64,000 nucleotides of DNA from Deltaproteobacteria bacterium (GTDB lineage Bacteria; Desulfobacterota; Desulfobacteria; Desulfobacterales; UBA5852). The notes beneath the pieces were generated by a model that worked only from the letters and a program-made list of their open reading frames with translations, did no database searches and was not told where the DNA came from. The position numbers were made by a program, and so were the translations under genes. Below are positions 42,767-52,141 of this stretch, piece by piece. Each line of letters starts with the position of its first letter. Within the stretch, counting starts at the first letter, position 1. The DNA is taken from NCBI GenBank assembly GCA_020444045.1, contig JAHLLS010000023.1, positions 28,123 through 92,122 of the forward strand, written 5' to 3'.

Positions 42767-43984
42767 TCACACTTGGCGAAGAACATATTTTTTGATGCGG
42801 ACGCCGTCCACCTCTTTTACCGTGATACGAAAGTCATCGATGATAATTTCTTCTTTTTCCTGGGGAATGCGTCCGATCTTATAGAGGATATAACCTGAAA
42901 ACGTATCGTATTCCTTGGAATCGGGAATTCTCATGGGAATCTCGTGATTGACTTCGTCGATATCCGTTTTTCCCAGCACAACCCACTCCTTGGGTTGGGT
43001 ATTGATGATGTGCTGTTCCTCTTTATCGGTTTCGTCCGATATATCCCCCACAATTTCTTCCAGGGCATCTTCAAGGGTAATCAAACCGGACACACCGCCG
43101 TGTTCGTCCACAACGACCGCCATGTGATTGCGCCGTTTTTTAAACTGCTGGAGCAATTTGTCGAGTTTTTTGTGCTCCGGCACAAAATAGGGCGGACGCA
43201 TAATTTTATGGACATCGATCGGTTGATCAGACGTAACGGAGTTGTAGTAAAGGTCCTTGAGATTGATGATGCCGATAATATGGTCGATGTCGTCTTTGAA
43301 CACTGGAATACGGGTGTAGCCTGAAGCCAGGATGGCTTTCAAATCCAGAGGTTCGTCGGCATCGATGACAAACATATCGCCGCGTGGCGTCATAATTTCG
43401 GAGGCATTGGTGTCGTCGAATTCAAAAATGTTGTGAATCAGTTCTTTTTCTTCTTCCTTGATCTGTCCCTCTTCTTCAACCGCTTCGACAATCGTCATCA
43501 GTTCTTCTTCAGTTACCCGGGGTGATTTTTTTATCTTGCCGGTTAAATACGGAATGAAGTTCAGAAAAATCAGCACTGGGAAAAAGAGGATCGAGAGCCA
43601 GTAGATCGGGTAAATGGCGATGCGGGCAATGAGGATATTGTTGCGGGTGGCGATCGATTTGGGGAAAACCTCGCCGAATACCAGAATCAGAAACGTCATG
43701 ATGCCGGTGGCGATTCCCACCGCATAGCCGGGAAACGTGCCGATGGCCAGGGATGTCGCCAGGGATGCCGCCCCGACATTGACCACATTGTTGCCAATCA
43801 GAATGGTTGTCAGAAGGCGGTGGGGATCCTCTTTCATCCGGCTTATCAGAGTGCCGGCGAGGCCGCCGCTTTTGGCCAGATGGCGTGCTTTGGTTTGGCT
43901 GATGGAAAAAAGAGACGTTTCAGCAGAAGAAAAAAAACCGGAAAGAAACAGCAAAATGATCAGAATCGCGATTTGAGTAAGCAT
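42767..43984 (-). CDS. CorC/HlyC-type CNNM transporter-like membrane protein
   Basis: The 405-residue protein has the DUF21/CNNM membrane domain (about 1-180, starting MLTQIAILIILLFLSGFFSS with AETSLFSISQTKARHLAKSG). Two CBS domains follow (about 200-325; NASEIMTPRGDMFVIDADEP and KIMRPPYFVPEHKKLDKLL), then the C-terminal CorC_HlyC domain (DTFSGYILYKIGRIPQ). Such proteins are linked to Mg/Co efflux or resistance; the exact ion cannot be told from sequence. The label hemolysin is historical. It stands alone, facing the plus-strand efp. Confidence 0.93.
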   Translation of the reverse strand: MLTQIAILIILLFLSGFFSSAETSLFSISQTKARHLAKSGGLAGTLISRMKEDPHRLLTTILIGNNVVNVGAASLATSLAIGTFPGYAVGIATGIMTFLILVFGEVFPKSIATRNNILIARIAIYPIYWLSILFFPVLIFLNFIPYLTGKIKKSPRVTEEELMTIVEAVEEEGQIKEEEKELIHNIFEFDDTNASEIMTPRGDMFVIDADEPLDLKAILASGYTRIPVFKDDIDHIIGIINLKDLYYNSVTSDQPIDVHKIMRPPYFVPEHKKLDKLLQQFKKRRNHMAVVVDEHGGVSGLITLEDALEEIVGDISDETDKEEQHIINTQPKEWVVLGKTDIDEVNHEIPMRIPDSKEYDTFSGYILYKIGRIPQEKEEIIIDDFRITVKEVDGVRIKKYVLRQV

Positions 43985-44336
43985 TTATCGTTTGGTGGAT
44001 TGTGGTTCGATGCGCGGCCCGCGTGTTTGCCCGGAGGCCATGTTCAGGCGGGCGTCACCGGAAGTGGCAATAACGATAGAATTCGGGCTGGGTCGGGAAA
44101 GCGTGAGCCATTCTTCATATGTCAACATGATGTAATCACTTTAAATACCGTATGTTTCCTGGACGTTTCCAAATCAGTTATTGGGTTCTAAATTAATTCG
44201 GAAATATATAGCCCACCGGGCGTGTTTTGCAAGTAAATAAAGCTAAAAACCGCCAATTGATCATCATGCGCGATATGGTGCGCTCATATGATGTCCCGGG
44301 AAAGGAACCCGGGGGACTGTTCGGCTGTGCCAGTTA
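43985..44336. other. Gene-free stretch between the CorC-type gene and the HAD gene
   Basis: No gene is convincing here. GTCCCGGG (44293-44300) pairs with CCCGGGGGAC (44308-44317) with a two-base bulge. It lies about 20 bp beyond the HAD gene stop on the minus strand, without a T-run, so it may be a factor-dependent terminator. The AT-rich part 44130-44230 probably holds the promoter of the CorC-type gene, but I cannot fix its boxes. Confidence 0.5.
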
Positions 44337-45176
44337 TCAGATCCATTCGAGCAACTGTCTTAAATCCGTCAACACGAGGTCGGGTTCCAGTTTCAGGCAT
44401 TCTTCCCGGTTTCGATGCAATCGCAGGGACCGGCGGTCGCCGGCAAACAGTGCCGTCTGCCACCCGGCGTTGGCTGCCGGTACGATATCGTTCAGCATGT
44501 CGTTGCCGATAAAAACAACGGATTCCGGGGGAAATCCCAAATCACGGAGCCGGTTCGCGCAAATGTTAAAAAGGCTGTGGGAAGGTTTGGCCTCTCCATG
44601 CTGGTAGGAATAGAGGGTCAGGTCATCATCAAATCCGAGATGGGTCGAGGGGGCTCCCAAAAACCATTCAAAGAGCAGGGGGGTAAAAAACTGCGCGTTG
44701 GAGATGATCCCCATTTTCAGCCCACGGTGCCGCAGGCTGCGGAGCGTTTCATCAAGGCCGGGCATTGGAAAAGCTGGATTGACCGTCCATTCGTATGCAA
44801 TGGCAAAGTCGCGGATGCGATTGCGATCCGGCCACTTGAGAATGTCCTGCCAAATTGCATCGATTTCGATTTCCGGATAGGAAATCCCCCGTTCCTTTTT
44901 AACGTGGTGCGCTGTTCGGATCGACTGAAGCAACCGCTTTGAAATTCGATCCGGAGACGTGGCGATGCCATATTGACGCAATACATCCTCAAGCCCTGAG
45001 ACACGCGGCACGTCCGTTTTGGGCGTACCGATGCCGCCGGCGTCGCTGATAAAGAGGGTTCCGTAAATATCGAATATGGCAACCCGTATGGGCTTGTTCA
45101 GTCCCCCTCCGGCGGGATACCGACTGGGTATGGGGGCAAGATAGTGGATAAGGTGCCGAAAACGGGAATCATGCAT
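44337..45176 (-). CDS. HAD-superfamily hydrolase
   Basis: The 279-residue protein has all four HAD motifs: DIYGTLF (nucleophile Asp), IISNA, the lysine in EAKPSHSLFNI, and the acidic loop GNDMLNDI. The nucleophile is followed two residues later by Tyr rather than the usual Asp (D-x-D), so classic phosphatase activity is less certain. Substrate unknown. The start overlaps the upstream glycosyltransferase-like gene by 8 bp, so both belong to one operon. About 30 N-terminal residues before the first motif may be an artefact of a too-early start. Confidence 0.85.
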   Translation of the reverse strand: MHDSRFRHLIHYLAPIPSRYPAGGGLNKPIRVAIFDIYGTLFISDAGGIGTPKTDVPRVSGLEDVLRQYGIATSPDRISKRLLQSIRTAHHVKKERGISYPEIEIDAIWQDILKWPDRNRIRDFAIAYEWTVNPAFPMPGLDETLRSLRHRGLKMGIISNAQFFTPLLFEWFLGAPSTHLGFDDDLTLYSYQHGEAKPSHSLFNICANRLRDLGFPPESVVFIGNDMLNDIVPAANAGWQTALFAGDRRSLRLHRNREECLKLEPDLVLTDLRQLLEWI

Positions 45177-46578
45177 GAAAAGAGCCCCATTTCAACAGAC
45201 TGAAATTACGGAAATTTAAATAGCCGGTGAGAAGCACTCGGCGGTCGATGGCCTGTTGCACCGGTTTTTTCAAGATGCGGGCATACGTCTCGAGCAGTTT
45301 GGCGCGATAGCGGCCGAGAGGATAAAGCGCTAACACACGCTCACGGTTCAATAAGGTCAAATCCGATGTCTTTTCATTTGAAAACAAGGTGTTAAGAAAA
45401 GGATTGCGCTCAAGAAGAGCATTGCGCCGGGCTGGAATTTGCCGCACCATATCAATGACAGCGGTCTGAAACCCCTCATCCAGCATTCCAAAATCGATGG
45501 CTTCTGCCCGCTCCAGTTGATGCAGACACGCCGTCATCCAACTGTCGGGCCACAGGGGGGCGAATGCACGCTGATTGGCTTCAAGGCAGGCGTGGAATCG
45601 ATCATGGAGCCGTTGGCGTCCAAGCCAGTTCTGCGGTATCCGGATGCCTTGGTACAAATGTTCCAAATGGATGCCCTGGTTTGCAAAATCCTGACAAACT
45701 TGCGGCAGATGCCGCCCTGTCAATCGTTTCCCAGCCGTCCAGGGTTCCAGAAAGGCGAACCCGAACCCTTCCGCAATGCTGGTGGTCAGAACCCACTTGG
45801 CTCCCGAAACCAGATTCTGGAAGTTGCGGTGTTTTCCCATCTCGAAGTGCACCGGCAGGCTGCGGTGGGCGACATAGGACCGCCAGTGGTTGTAGCTGGG
45901 AAAATCAACCGCGCTGTTGGGCGGCTGGGTGATATAGATCGCGTCATCGCCAGGGAGAAAAAGAGAAAGGAGAATGGCTTCTCCAATGTTTTTGCGCCGG
46001 ATGGCCCGTACCGGATAGAGGCCATAGGACCCCGTAGGGGCGTCCGATGCATCATCGAAGGGGCGCACACAATTGGGCAGGTAATGCAGGCCGTCGGGCA
46101 GGAGTCCGGCGCTTGTGAGAATATGGTAATCTCTGAGATTGATCACCCCATAATGGCAGTTTTGAGGATAGGCGGTTTCTTTGTAAAAAACGCCTGGGCG
46201 ACCGTCTTCGGCGAAATCGTGAACCTGTAGAAACAGGTTGAGACCGGCGTGTTGGAGTGATTGAAGGATTTCCGGCAACAAAGGGTTCTTGGCCAGAAGC
46301 GGGTTATGAATGTGGAGGAGGTCACAGGGGCCGCCGAAGTGCCGCTCAACCGCACAAAGGATCTGGTCGGCAATCTGGCTGGCATTTTGCGTGAGGTCGC
46401 TTTTACCCGCATATCCGATACCAGGGATGCAGACGACGTCACACGGGAAATTTGCCGGCGGCGGCTCACCACTGATCACCAGCAATGCGGCGTCATCTTT
46501 AAGGGCCTCTAACTGATGGCGCAGGACGGTTGTAACGCCGCCTGGTCGGAGATGATAATGTAAAAAAACAATTTTCAC
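45169..46578 (-). CDS. Glycosyltransferase-like protein (GT-B fold)
   Basis: The 469-residue protein starts MKIVFLHYHLRPGGVTTVLR, the typical GT4-like N-terminal glycine-rich loop. A middle segment reads LLHIHNPLLAKNPLLPEILQ, and later GAKWVLTTSIAEGFGFAFLE, which matches the C-terminal E-x7-E-type donor-binding loop of such enzymes. Family members transfer sugars from nucleotide-sugar donors, but donor and acceptor cannot be named. It overlaps the HAD gene by 8 bp, an association seen in some osmolyte or sugar-phosphate pathways, though I cannot assign one. It lies 4 bp from the FHA gene. Confidence 0.7.
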   Translation of the reverse strand: MKIVFLHYHLRPGGVTTVLRHQLEALKDDAALLVISGEPPPANFPCDVVCIPGIGYAGKSDLTQNASQIADQILCAVERHFGGPCDLLHIHNPLLAKNPLLPEILQSLQHAGLNLFLQVHDFAEDGRPGVFYKETAYPQNCHYGVINLRDYHILTSAGLLPDGLHYLPNCVRPFDDASDAPTGSYGLYPVRAIRRKNIGEAILLSLFLPGDDAIYITQPPNSAVDFPSYNHWRSYVAHRSLPVHFEMGKHRNFQNLVSGAKWVLTTSIAEGFGFAFLEPWTAGKRLTGRHLPQVCQDFANQGIHLEHLYQGIRIPQNWLGRQRLHDRFHACLEANQRAFAPLWPDSWMTACLHQLERAEAIDFGMLDEGFQTAVIDMVRQIPARRNALLERNPFLNTLFSNEKTSDLTLLNRERVLALYPLGRYRAKLLETYARILKKPVQQAIDRRVLLTGYLNFRNFSLLKWGSFHA

Positions 46579-46582
46579 GCCG

Positions 46583-47293
46583 TCATTCTTTGGTAAAAAA
46601 CTGCAGCTTGAGCGACCCGATTTCTATGACATCGAATTCATTCAGCGCAACGGACTGCTTGACGGCCTTGCCGTTGACCTTGGGTTTGGATAGGCCGGCA
46701 ACATAGCTCAACACGTAGCCATTGGGGCGTTTACTGATGGTGGCGGTCGTATGACCGATGGTGAGGCCGCTGACATGGATGTCACTATTGGGGTCTTTAC
46801 CGATTTTGACCAATTTGCGCGCCAGTTCGAATTCACCCTCTCCGCCGGCAAGATAGGACAAAACCCCCACCGGTTTGCCGGTTTCGGATGATAATCGTCC
46901 TTCCGCACCGCTTTTGGAAAGCATGTCGCGATAATGCCCGGTATCCATCACCATGGTTTGATCCCGCTGATCAACGGACGGGGCGGGGGGGCGCATCTCT
47001 CCTTCCTTGAAAGTAAACTGGAGGAGGTGTTTGCCGATACTCACCTTGTCACCATGATTGAGCCAGTGCGAAGCAACGAGTTTTTCATTCACAAAACAAC
47101 CATTTTTGCTCTGCAAATCCGTCAGGAGATAGCCTTCGCCAACCGTATCGATCTTGGCATGCCGGCCGGAAACTGCCAGGTTCTCGATGACGATGTCATT
47201 GTCGTCCAATCGTCCGATGGTGAGCGTCTGCCCTGATTGCAAATCGTAGGTTCCAATGGTGTTGTTCTTAAACTTGAGGGTGATGGTTGGCAT
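46583..47293 (-). CDS. Double FHA-domain protein
   Basis: FHA domains bind phosphothreonine. The 236-residue protein has one at about 20-95 (TIGRLDDNDIVIENLAVSGRH) and a second at about 160-236 (VKIGKDPNSDIHVSGLTIG), joined by a Pro/Gln-rich linker. The first contains the conserved GR...SGRHA...LTDLQSKNG pattern expected for phosphopeptide binding; the second is degenerate at the SxxH position (TIGHTTA). With the PP2C phosphatase and the kinase just upstream it forms a Ser/Thr phospho-signalling set. AAGGGGAAAG precedes the ATG. Confidence 0.92.
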   Translation of the reverse strand: MPTITLKFKNNTIGTYDLQSGQTLTIGRLDDNDIVIENLAVSGRHAKIDTVGEGYLLTDLQSKNGCFVNEKLVASHWLNHGDKVSIGKHLLQFTFKEGEMRPPAPSVDQRDQTMVMDTGHYRDMLSKSGAEGRLSSETGKPVGVLSYLAGGEGEFELARKLVKIGKDPNSDIHVSGLTIGHTTATISKRPNGYVLSYVAGLSKPKVNGKAVKQSVALNEFDVIEIGSLKLQFFTKE

Positions 47294-47436
47294 ATGTCTT
47301 TCCCCTTATTGGTCTTACCCGCCTAAGTCAGCTAATTGACGGTCTCTGGAAAAAAGAGATGCAGCGTATTTTCCATGACGCCTCTCATGAATCAATCCGG
47401 TTCGTCTCAAAGGGTCCCCGACGTGCAACGGCCCGA

Positions 47437-48255
47437 TCAATTGCCGCCTCTCAAGTGGCCGAACCAATGGCGTAGCCGTTGGAAAAGCGTGTTGGCGGTA
47501 TCAACGTGCAAGACAAGGGCGGTAATATTGTCATCGCCCCCTCGCTGGTTTGCCATTTCAATGAGTTTTTGGCAAGCGTCGGGGGCGCTGTGGGCCGCTA
47601 CCACAGCGAGCATCTCTTCCGGTGTGACTTTGCCGCTCAAGCCGTCCGAACAAAGAACAAGACGATCACCGTTAAAACAGGGAGACTCACAAATGTCAGG
47701 CTGAACGGTGTTTTCCACGCCCATGCCTCTTGTCAGCATGTGCTGCAGGTCTGGGCTGAAGAGGGTCTGGTCTTCCGGATGGAACTCCCGTTGCTCGGCC
47801 ATCAGGGTGTGCGGCACCGAAAGGGTCTCAATCGCATTTTCATGAATGAGATAAATGGGACTGTCGCCAACATTGGCGGCAATGAACGTGTTCCGGGAAA
47901 AGTGGACTGCGGCCAAAGTCGATCCCATGCCCCGGTAGGCCTTATTGTCCGCCGCTGCCTGGTAAACCTTTTGATTTGCGTAGTGGATGGCTTCGCGCAA
48001 TCGATTGGCATCCGGAGATAAAGAAGGGTCATGCCGTGTCGTCTCTTGATCTGCATCGGGCGGACTTGCAGCGTAATATTGATGAATCGAATCAACCACA
48101 ATTTGTGAGGCCACTTCGCCTGCTTGATGCCCTCCCATGCCATCGGCCACCACATAGAGGCCATGGGCATCATCCATCAAAAAAGCATCTTGATTGGAAT
48201 GGCGTTTCCGCCCGATATCGGAAAGACCTGCGGATGCGATAGCGATCATGGCCAT
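47437..48255 (-). CDS. PP2C-type protein phosphatase
   Basis: The 272-residue protein is a PPM/PP2C-type Ser/Thr phosphatase. Metal-binding motifs are in order: GRKRHSNQDAFLMDD (first Asp), VVADGMGGHQAGEVAS (the DGMGG box), LVLCSDGLSGKV and GDDNITALVL near the C-terminus. All key aspartates are present, so activity is likely. It is expected to reverse phosphorylation by the kinase encoded at 48504. Start: MAMIAIASAGL with a weak ribosome site; a second ATG two codons later is equally possible. Confidence 0.93.
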   Translation of the reverse strand: MAMIAIASAGLSDIGRKRHSNQDAFLMDDAHGLYVVADGMGGHQAGEVASQIVVDSIHQYYAASPPDADQETTRHDPSLSPDANRLREAIHYANQKVYQAAADNKAYRGMGSTLAAVHFSRNTFIAANVGDSPIYLIHENAIETLSVPHTLMAEQREFHPEDQTLFSPDLQHMLTRGMGVENTVQPDICESPCFNGDRLVLCSDGLSGKVTPEEMLAVVAAHSAPDACQKLIEMANQRGGDDNITALVLHVDTANTLFQRLRHWFGHLRGGN

Positions 48256-48503
48256 CCCAAAAGGTTTGCCGCTTGCACACAGCGATAAGGAATAATGTTA
48301 CACAATTGATTATACAATGATCTCAAATGGTTTAGGTATTATAAGTACGAAAAAAAATTATAGCAGATAACCCCGGCAAGTCAAGCTGTCGAGCCGTTGC
48401 ACCAGACCGATGCGAATCGTCCTTTCCGCGTCATTCACAGACAGGATCACACCACGTGGTTCATCAATTTCAGCAGGGGACTGCGGCTTCGTGCGGGGTC
48501 ATG

Positions 48504-50009
48504 TCATTTCCCCGGTGCGCTTCGTGCGCGATCTTTGCGCAGCACCGCCATGATGCGTTTGTCCAGCCGGCATAGATCCCGGGCCAGATCCTTAGCGGTT
48601 TGGTAGCGGTTGTCCCGGTCTTTCTCAAGCGCCTTGTCCACAATGGCAACAACGGCCGGAATCACACGCGGGTTGATGGCACGCGGGTTGGGATGGGGGA
48701 AGTTCATGATCTGGTTCATCAGCAGGGCCGGGCTTTCGGCATAGAACGGCAGAGTTCCGGTGAGGAGTTGAAACATGGTGGTCCCCAAAGAAAAGATATC
48801 GGACCGGCCATCGACCTTTTGTCCTGAAAATTGCTCCGGCGACATATAATACGGCGTTCCCTTCACGACACCGGTTTGGGTTTGGGAAGAGGTGGCCAGG
48901 TGGGCAATACCAAAATCCGTGATTTTGATTTGACCGGAATGCATCAGCATAATGTTGGCAGGCTTGATATCGCGGTGGGTCACGCCTTGGGAATGGGCGT
49001 AATCCAGTGCATCAGCGACTTGCACCATGTAGCGGATGAGCCTTCTGAGCGGCAGCAGGCGTTTGCGCCGGGCGAACCGCAGCAGAGTGGATCCTTCCAG
49101 GAACTCCATGGCGATATAGGCGCAATCCCCGTCCTCGCCGGCATCGTAGATGGTGACGATATGGGGATGCGACAGGGTGCCCGCGCTTTCGGCTTCCCGG
49201 AAAAACTTCCCCTTGATTTGCTCGATGTCATCGTCGGCGAAACGTTCTTCGAAACGCACGGTTTTAACCGCTGTCAGGCGATTGATATGGGGGTCGCGGC
49301 CCAAAAAAACCTCGCCCATGGCACCTCTACCAATAGAGCGAATAATTTCATAACGGCCAATGGTCAATGCCGTGGTAACGGCATTATCATTTCTGGCAAT
49401 CAGCGGCGAATCAACGCCATTAAACGGTGGATCAGCGAAGCCTGCTCCGGGGCTGATCGGTTCAACAGGCCGGGATGATGCGGGGCGCGGTTTCACGCCA
49501 ACGGTATCGATAGCGTCTGTTTCATGGGAAGGAAAAAACGATCGGGCGGAAAAGATCGCCGGTTGGTGAAGAACATAGGCGGTCCACAAACCGAATCCCC
49601 CGCACAGAAGCGGAACGCTGCTGCCGATGGTCACATTGAAGATATGCCAGAAAAAAATTGGCATACCTAAAATCATTGCCATGAGTGTTCCGAATGCTGT
49701 CCAGCACCAGCGCAAGGGAAATCCGGTGAAGAGGAAGACGGAAAGCAGGCCGGCGATCATACTGATGGCCCATTCGAATAAAGGGTAAATCATCGAAGCG
49801 GGTCGCAAGTCGATTTGATCCGGTGTGCTGCCATTTCGTGCCTTCAGGTTTACTACGCCACCGGCTGATTGTTCAATTAGCCATGCGGAAAGGGGGTCGT
49901 CTGGCCCGGTGCCCACTGGCCCCATCAGACACAGACAGATACTGAAAGATATTGTAAGGACGATCGATTGAAAGAAAGCCTTGCTCCGAAACCGCTGAAC
50001 GATTGCCAT
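48504..50009 (-). CDS. Membrane Ser/Thr protein kinase (PknB-like)
   Basis: The 501-residue protein has a membrane N-terminus of about four helices (for example 15-32, 85-105, 112-130) and a Hanks-type kinase domain at about residue 205-470. That domain contains the Gly loop IGRGAMGEVFLG, the catalytic Lys in LTAVKTV, HRDIKPANIM, DFGIAH and SPEQFSGQK. Everything needed for catalysis is there. The ATG at 50009 is chosen because the upstream open frame overlaps manA on the other strand. It is the first gene of the kinase-PP2C-FHA set; the 248 bp between it and the phosphatase is AT-rich with nothing else seen. Confidence 0.93.
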   Translation of the reverse strand: MAIVQRFRSKAFFQSIVLTISFSICLCLMGPVGTGPDDPLSAWLIEQSAGGVVNLKARNGSTPDQIDLRPASMIYPLFEWAISMIAGLLSVFLFTGFPLRWCWTAFGTLMAMILGMPIFFWHIFNVTIGSSVPLLCGGFGLWTAYVLHQPAIFSARSFFPSHETDAIDTVGVKPRPASSRPVEPISPGAGFADPPFNGVDSPLIARNDNAVTTALTIGRYEIIRSIGRGAMGEVFLGRDPHINRLTAVKTVRFEERFADDDIEQIKGKFFREAESAGTLSHPHIVTIYDAGEDGDCAYIAMEFLEGSTLLRFARRKRLLPLRRLIRYMVQVADALDYAHSQGVTHRDIKPANIMLMHSGQIKITDFGIAHLATSSQTQTGVVKGTPYYMSPEQFSGQKVDGRSDIFSLGTTMFQLLTGTLPFYAESPALLMNQIMNFPHPNPRAINPRVIPAVVAIVDKALEKDRDNRYQTAKDLARDLCRLDKRIMAVLRKDRARSAPGK

Positions 50010-50118
50010 CAAGACTCCGCTGTCGTATTGATTAGATAAATGCCCAATTGACAGAATTATGGCATGAGTTTTATTGTTCCGACAATATTTATTTGTCCGG
50101 CGGTATGGGGAGGATGTC

Positions 50119-51351
50119 ATGACAGTAAAGAAGACCATGGTGGTGGATGCCCAACGCGTAAGACGACTCCAAAATCCTGTCATGCCATATGCGTGGGGAT
50201 CCCGGACCGCCATTGCCGACCTCACCGGCCGTCCTGTGCCATCGCCGCAGCCGGAAGCGGAATTGTGGATGGGGGCGCACCCTAAGGCGCCGTCGCAGGT
50301 GATTTGCAATGGGCGTAGCGTGAATTTGCGAGATTGGATCGCACAAGCCCCTGCAGCGATATTGGGTGAAAACGTTATTCGCCGGTTTGGCAATCAATTA
50401 CCTTTTCTGTTCAAGATCCTGGCCGCGGCCGAACCCCTATCGATTCAAGCGCACCCGAACATGGCGCAGGCCCGCGCCGGTTATGAGCGGGAGAATCGCG
50501 CCGGGATTCCGCTGGATGCGCCCCAGCGCAACTACCGGGATGGCAACCACAAACCAGAAATTCTTTGCGCACTGACCGAATTCTGGGGATTGAATGGCTT
50601 CCGTGCCATCGAAGATCTCCGCCGACAATTGAGCCGCTATTGCCCCGATACGCTATCGCCATTTTTTGCAGCACTGGACCACACCAGGCCGGAAAAGGTC
50701 TTGCGGCAGCTGTTCGAGAACATGCTGACGCTGCAAGGCCAAACCAAAAATAAGATCATCGCCGACGCCCTTGATCGGGCTGCGACCGAATGGCCGGAAG
50801 ATCCGATATCCCGCTGGGTGCTGAAATTGAGCACGGCCTATCCGGGGGACATCGGTATCCTGGCACCGATCATCCTGAACCTGGTGGAATTGGTGCCGGG
50901 ACAGGCCATGTACCTGCCTGCCGGCCAACTGCATGCCTATCTGGAGGGCGTGGGCATCGAATTGATGGCCAATTCGGACAACGTGCTGCGTGGCGGACTG
51001 ACACCGAAACACATCGATCGGGATGAACTGATGGGGGTGCTTTGCTTTCAATCAAGTGATCCCGGTGTTATGACTGCTCAGCCAATTTCGGAGACGGAGG
51101 CTTGTTTTTCAACCTCGGCGGCGGAATTTTCTCTGGCCAAATTGACGATCAACGCCGGTTGCAGGCATGAGGCCACGCCGGACCGCAACATCGAGATCCT
51201 GATCGTGCTGGATGGCCGGGCCACCTTGGAGGTCGTCGACAGCGACGAGAAATTGCCCTTGCGCCGCGGGGATAGCCTGCTGATTCCTGCGGCCGCCGCA
51301 GCCTATCGTATCTCCGGCCAGGCGGAAATCTACAAGGCCACCGTGCCATGA
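50119..51351 (+). CDS. manA: Mannose-6-phosphate isomerase, class I
   Basis: ManA interconverts mannose-6-phosphate and fructose-6-phosphate. The 410-residue protein shows the zinc-site motifs SIQAHPNMAQA (Gln and His), GNHKPEILCAL (Glu) and LPAGQLHAYLEGVGIELMAN (His), plus NVLRGGLTPKHID, all hallmark segments of the class I enzymes. The ATG at 50119 has a GGGGAGGA site; the frame is open 15 codons earlier, which I leave out. It may supply GDP-mannose for surface polysaccharides. It ends 37 bp before the VOC gene. Confidence 0.96.
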   Translation: MTVKKTMVVDAQRVRRLQNPVMPYAWGSRTAIADLTGRPVPSPQPEAELWMGAHPKAPSQVICNGRSVNLRDWIAQAPAAILGENVIRRFGNQLPFLFKILAAAEPLSIQAHPNMAQARAGYERENRAGIPLDAPQRNYRDGNHKPEILCALTEFWGLNGFRAIEDLRRQLSRYCPDTLSPFFAALDHTRPEKVLRQLFENMLTLQGQTKNKIIADALDRAATEWPEDPISRWVLKLSTAYPGDIGILAPIILNLVELVPGQAMYLPAGQLHAYLEGVGIELMANSDNVLRGGLTPKHIDRDELMGVLCFQSSDPGVMTAQPISETEACFSTSAAEFSLAKLTINAGCRHEATPDRNIEILIVLDGRATLEVVDSDEKLPLRRGDSLLIPAAAAAYRISGQAEIYKATVP

Positions 51352-51388
51352 TGCTACTTGCGTTCAACCTTTGGGAGGCTTTTTCGAC

Positions 51389-52003
51389 ATGAAAATCAAT
51401 TACACCGGCATCAACCATATGGCCATGGCGACCGGTGACATCGATGCCACCATTGCCTTTTGGCGTGATTTATTGGGTATGCGTCTCGTGGCAGGGCTGG
51501 GGCGTCCAGGGTATCGACACTATTTTTTTGAGATTTCGGCCCATGACATGATCGCTTTTTTTGAATGGCCGGGCATCGAGCCGTTACCTGAAAAGGATCA
51601 TGGCGTGCCGGTGAAGGGGTCCTTTGCATTTGACCATGTGTCATTTGAAGTGCGTGACGAAGAGGATCTTTGGCAGTTGAAACAGCGGCTGGAAGACGCC
51701 GACCAATGGGTATCGGAAGTGATCGACCACGGTTTCATTTATTCGATTTATACGTTTGATCCGAACCACATCCCGATTGAATTCAGCTGGCCGGTGGCGG
51801 ATGTCGATCTACGCGGAAATCCCTGCATGGCGGACACCGCCCCTTCGATTTTGGCAACCGAGGGCAGTGAACCGCAGCCGGGACGATGGCCGAGACGTGC
51901 TGCGGCTTCTTCCGGTGAGCAACGCAGGGTCTACCCGGGCGAAGGCACGGTTCTGCTGGATGAAAATGCCTGCTCACCGGCAGTAAAACAACAAATGTCT
52001 TGA
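51389..52003 (+). CDS. Glyoxalase/VOC-fold metal protein
   Basis: The 204-residue protein has a VOC (vicinal oxygen chelate) domain over residues 1-135. It starts YTGINHMAMATGDIDATIAF (first metal His), with VPVKGSFAFDHVSFEVRDE-type second half (His) and HIPIEFSWP (Glu). The last 70 residues are Pro/Gly-rich and not part of the fold. Such proteins range from glyoxalases to dioxygenases, so no reaction is assigned. GGGAGG lies upstream of the ATG at 51389. Its stop overlaps the -35 box of the attenuator leader that follows. Confidence 0.85.
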   Translation: MKINYTGINHMAMATGDIDATIAFWRDLLGMRLVAGLGRPGYRHYFFEISAHDMIAFFEWPGIEPLPEKDHGVPVKGSFAFDHVSFEVRDEEDLWQLKQRLEDADQWVSEVIDHGFIYSIYTFDPNHIPIEFSWPVADVDLRGNPCMADTAPSILATEGSEPQPGRWPRRAAASSGEQRRVYPGEGTVLLDENACSPAVKQQMS

Positions 52004-52028
52004 CAAATTTCAGGGGATTATTTACGGA
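52000..52028 (+). promoter_or_regulatory. Putative promoter of the aromatic leader
   Basis: A perfect -35 box TTGACA (52000-52005) overlaps the VOC stop codon. At 17 nt spacing a weak -10 (TACGGA at 52023) follows. If real, transcription starts near 52035 and the leader ORF begins about 35 nt in, similar to known trp and phe leaders. The poor -10 keeps confidence low; readthrough from the manA-VOC unit is an alternative. Confidence 0.35.
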
Positions 52029-52069
52029 TTCCACCCAAATCGAATTTTCCGATAAGGGACGAATATTCT

Positions 52070-52141
52070 ATGGCGACGCAAAGGAACCGGTATTTTTATT
52101 GCATCTGGTTGGGAATACCCCCCGGTTCATGGTGCCGCTGA
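52070..52141 (+). CDS. Leader peptide with Tyr/Phe/Trp codons (attenuator)
   Basis: A 23-codon open frame begins with ATG at 52070, 10 nt after an AAGGGA ribosome site (52054-52059). Codons 8-10 are Tyr-Phe-Tyr (TAT TTT TAT, 52091-52099) and codons 13 and 21 are Trp (TGG), so five of 23 residues are aromatic. The stop TGA is at 52139-52141. The product itself is expected to have no role; ribosome position while reading these codons would set RNA folding downstream. No annotation program would usually report it because of its size. Position before aroA, aroC, an aminotransferase and prephenate dehydrogenase supports this reading. Confidence 0.7.
   Translation: MATQRNRYFYCIWLGIPPGSWCR

Noticed and set aside
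50010..50393. 128-residue N-terminal extension of the Ser/Thr kinase frame
   Set aside because: It lies opposite manA coding sequence, has no domain, and a good start with GGAG exists at 50009.
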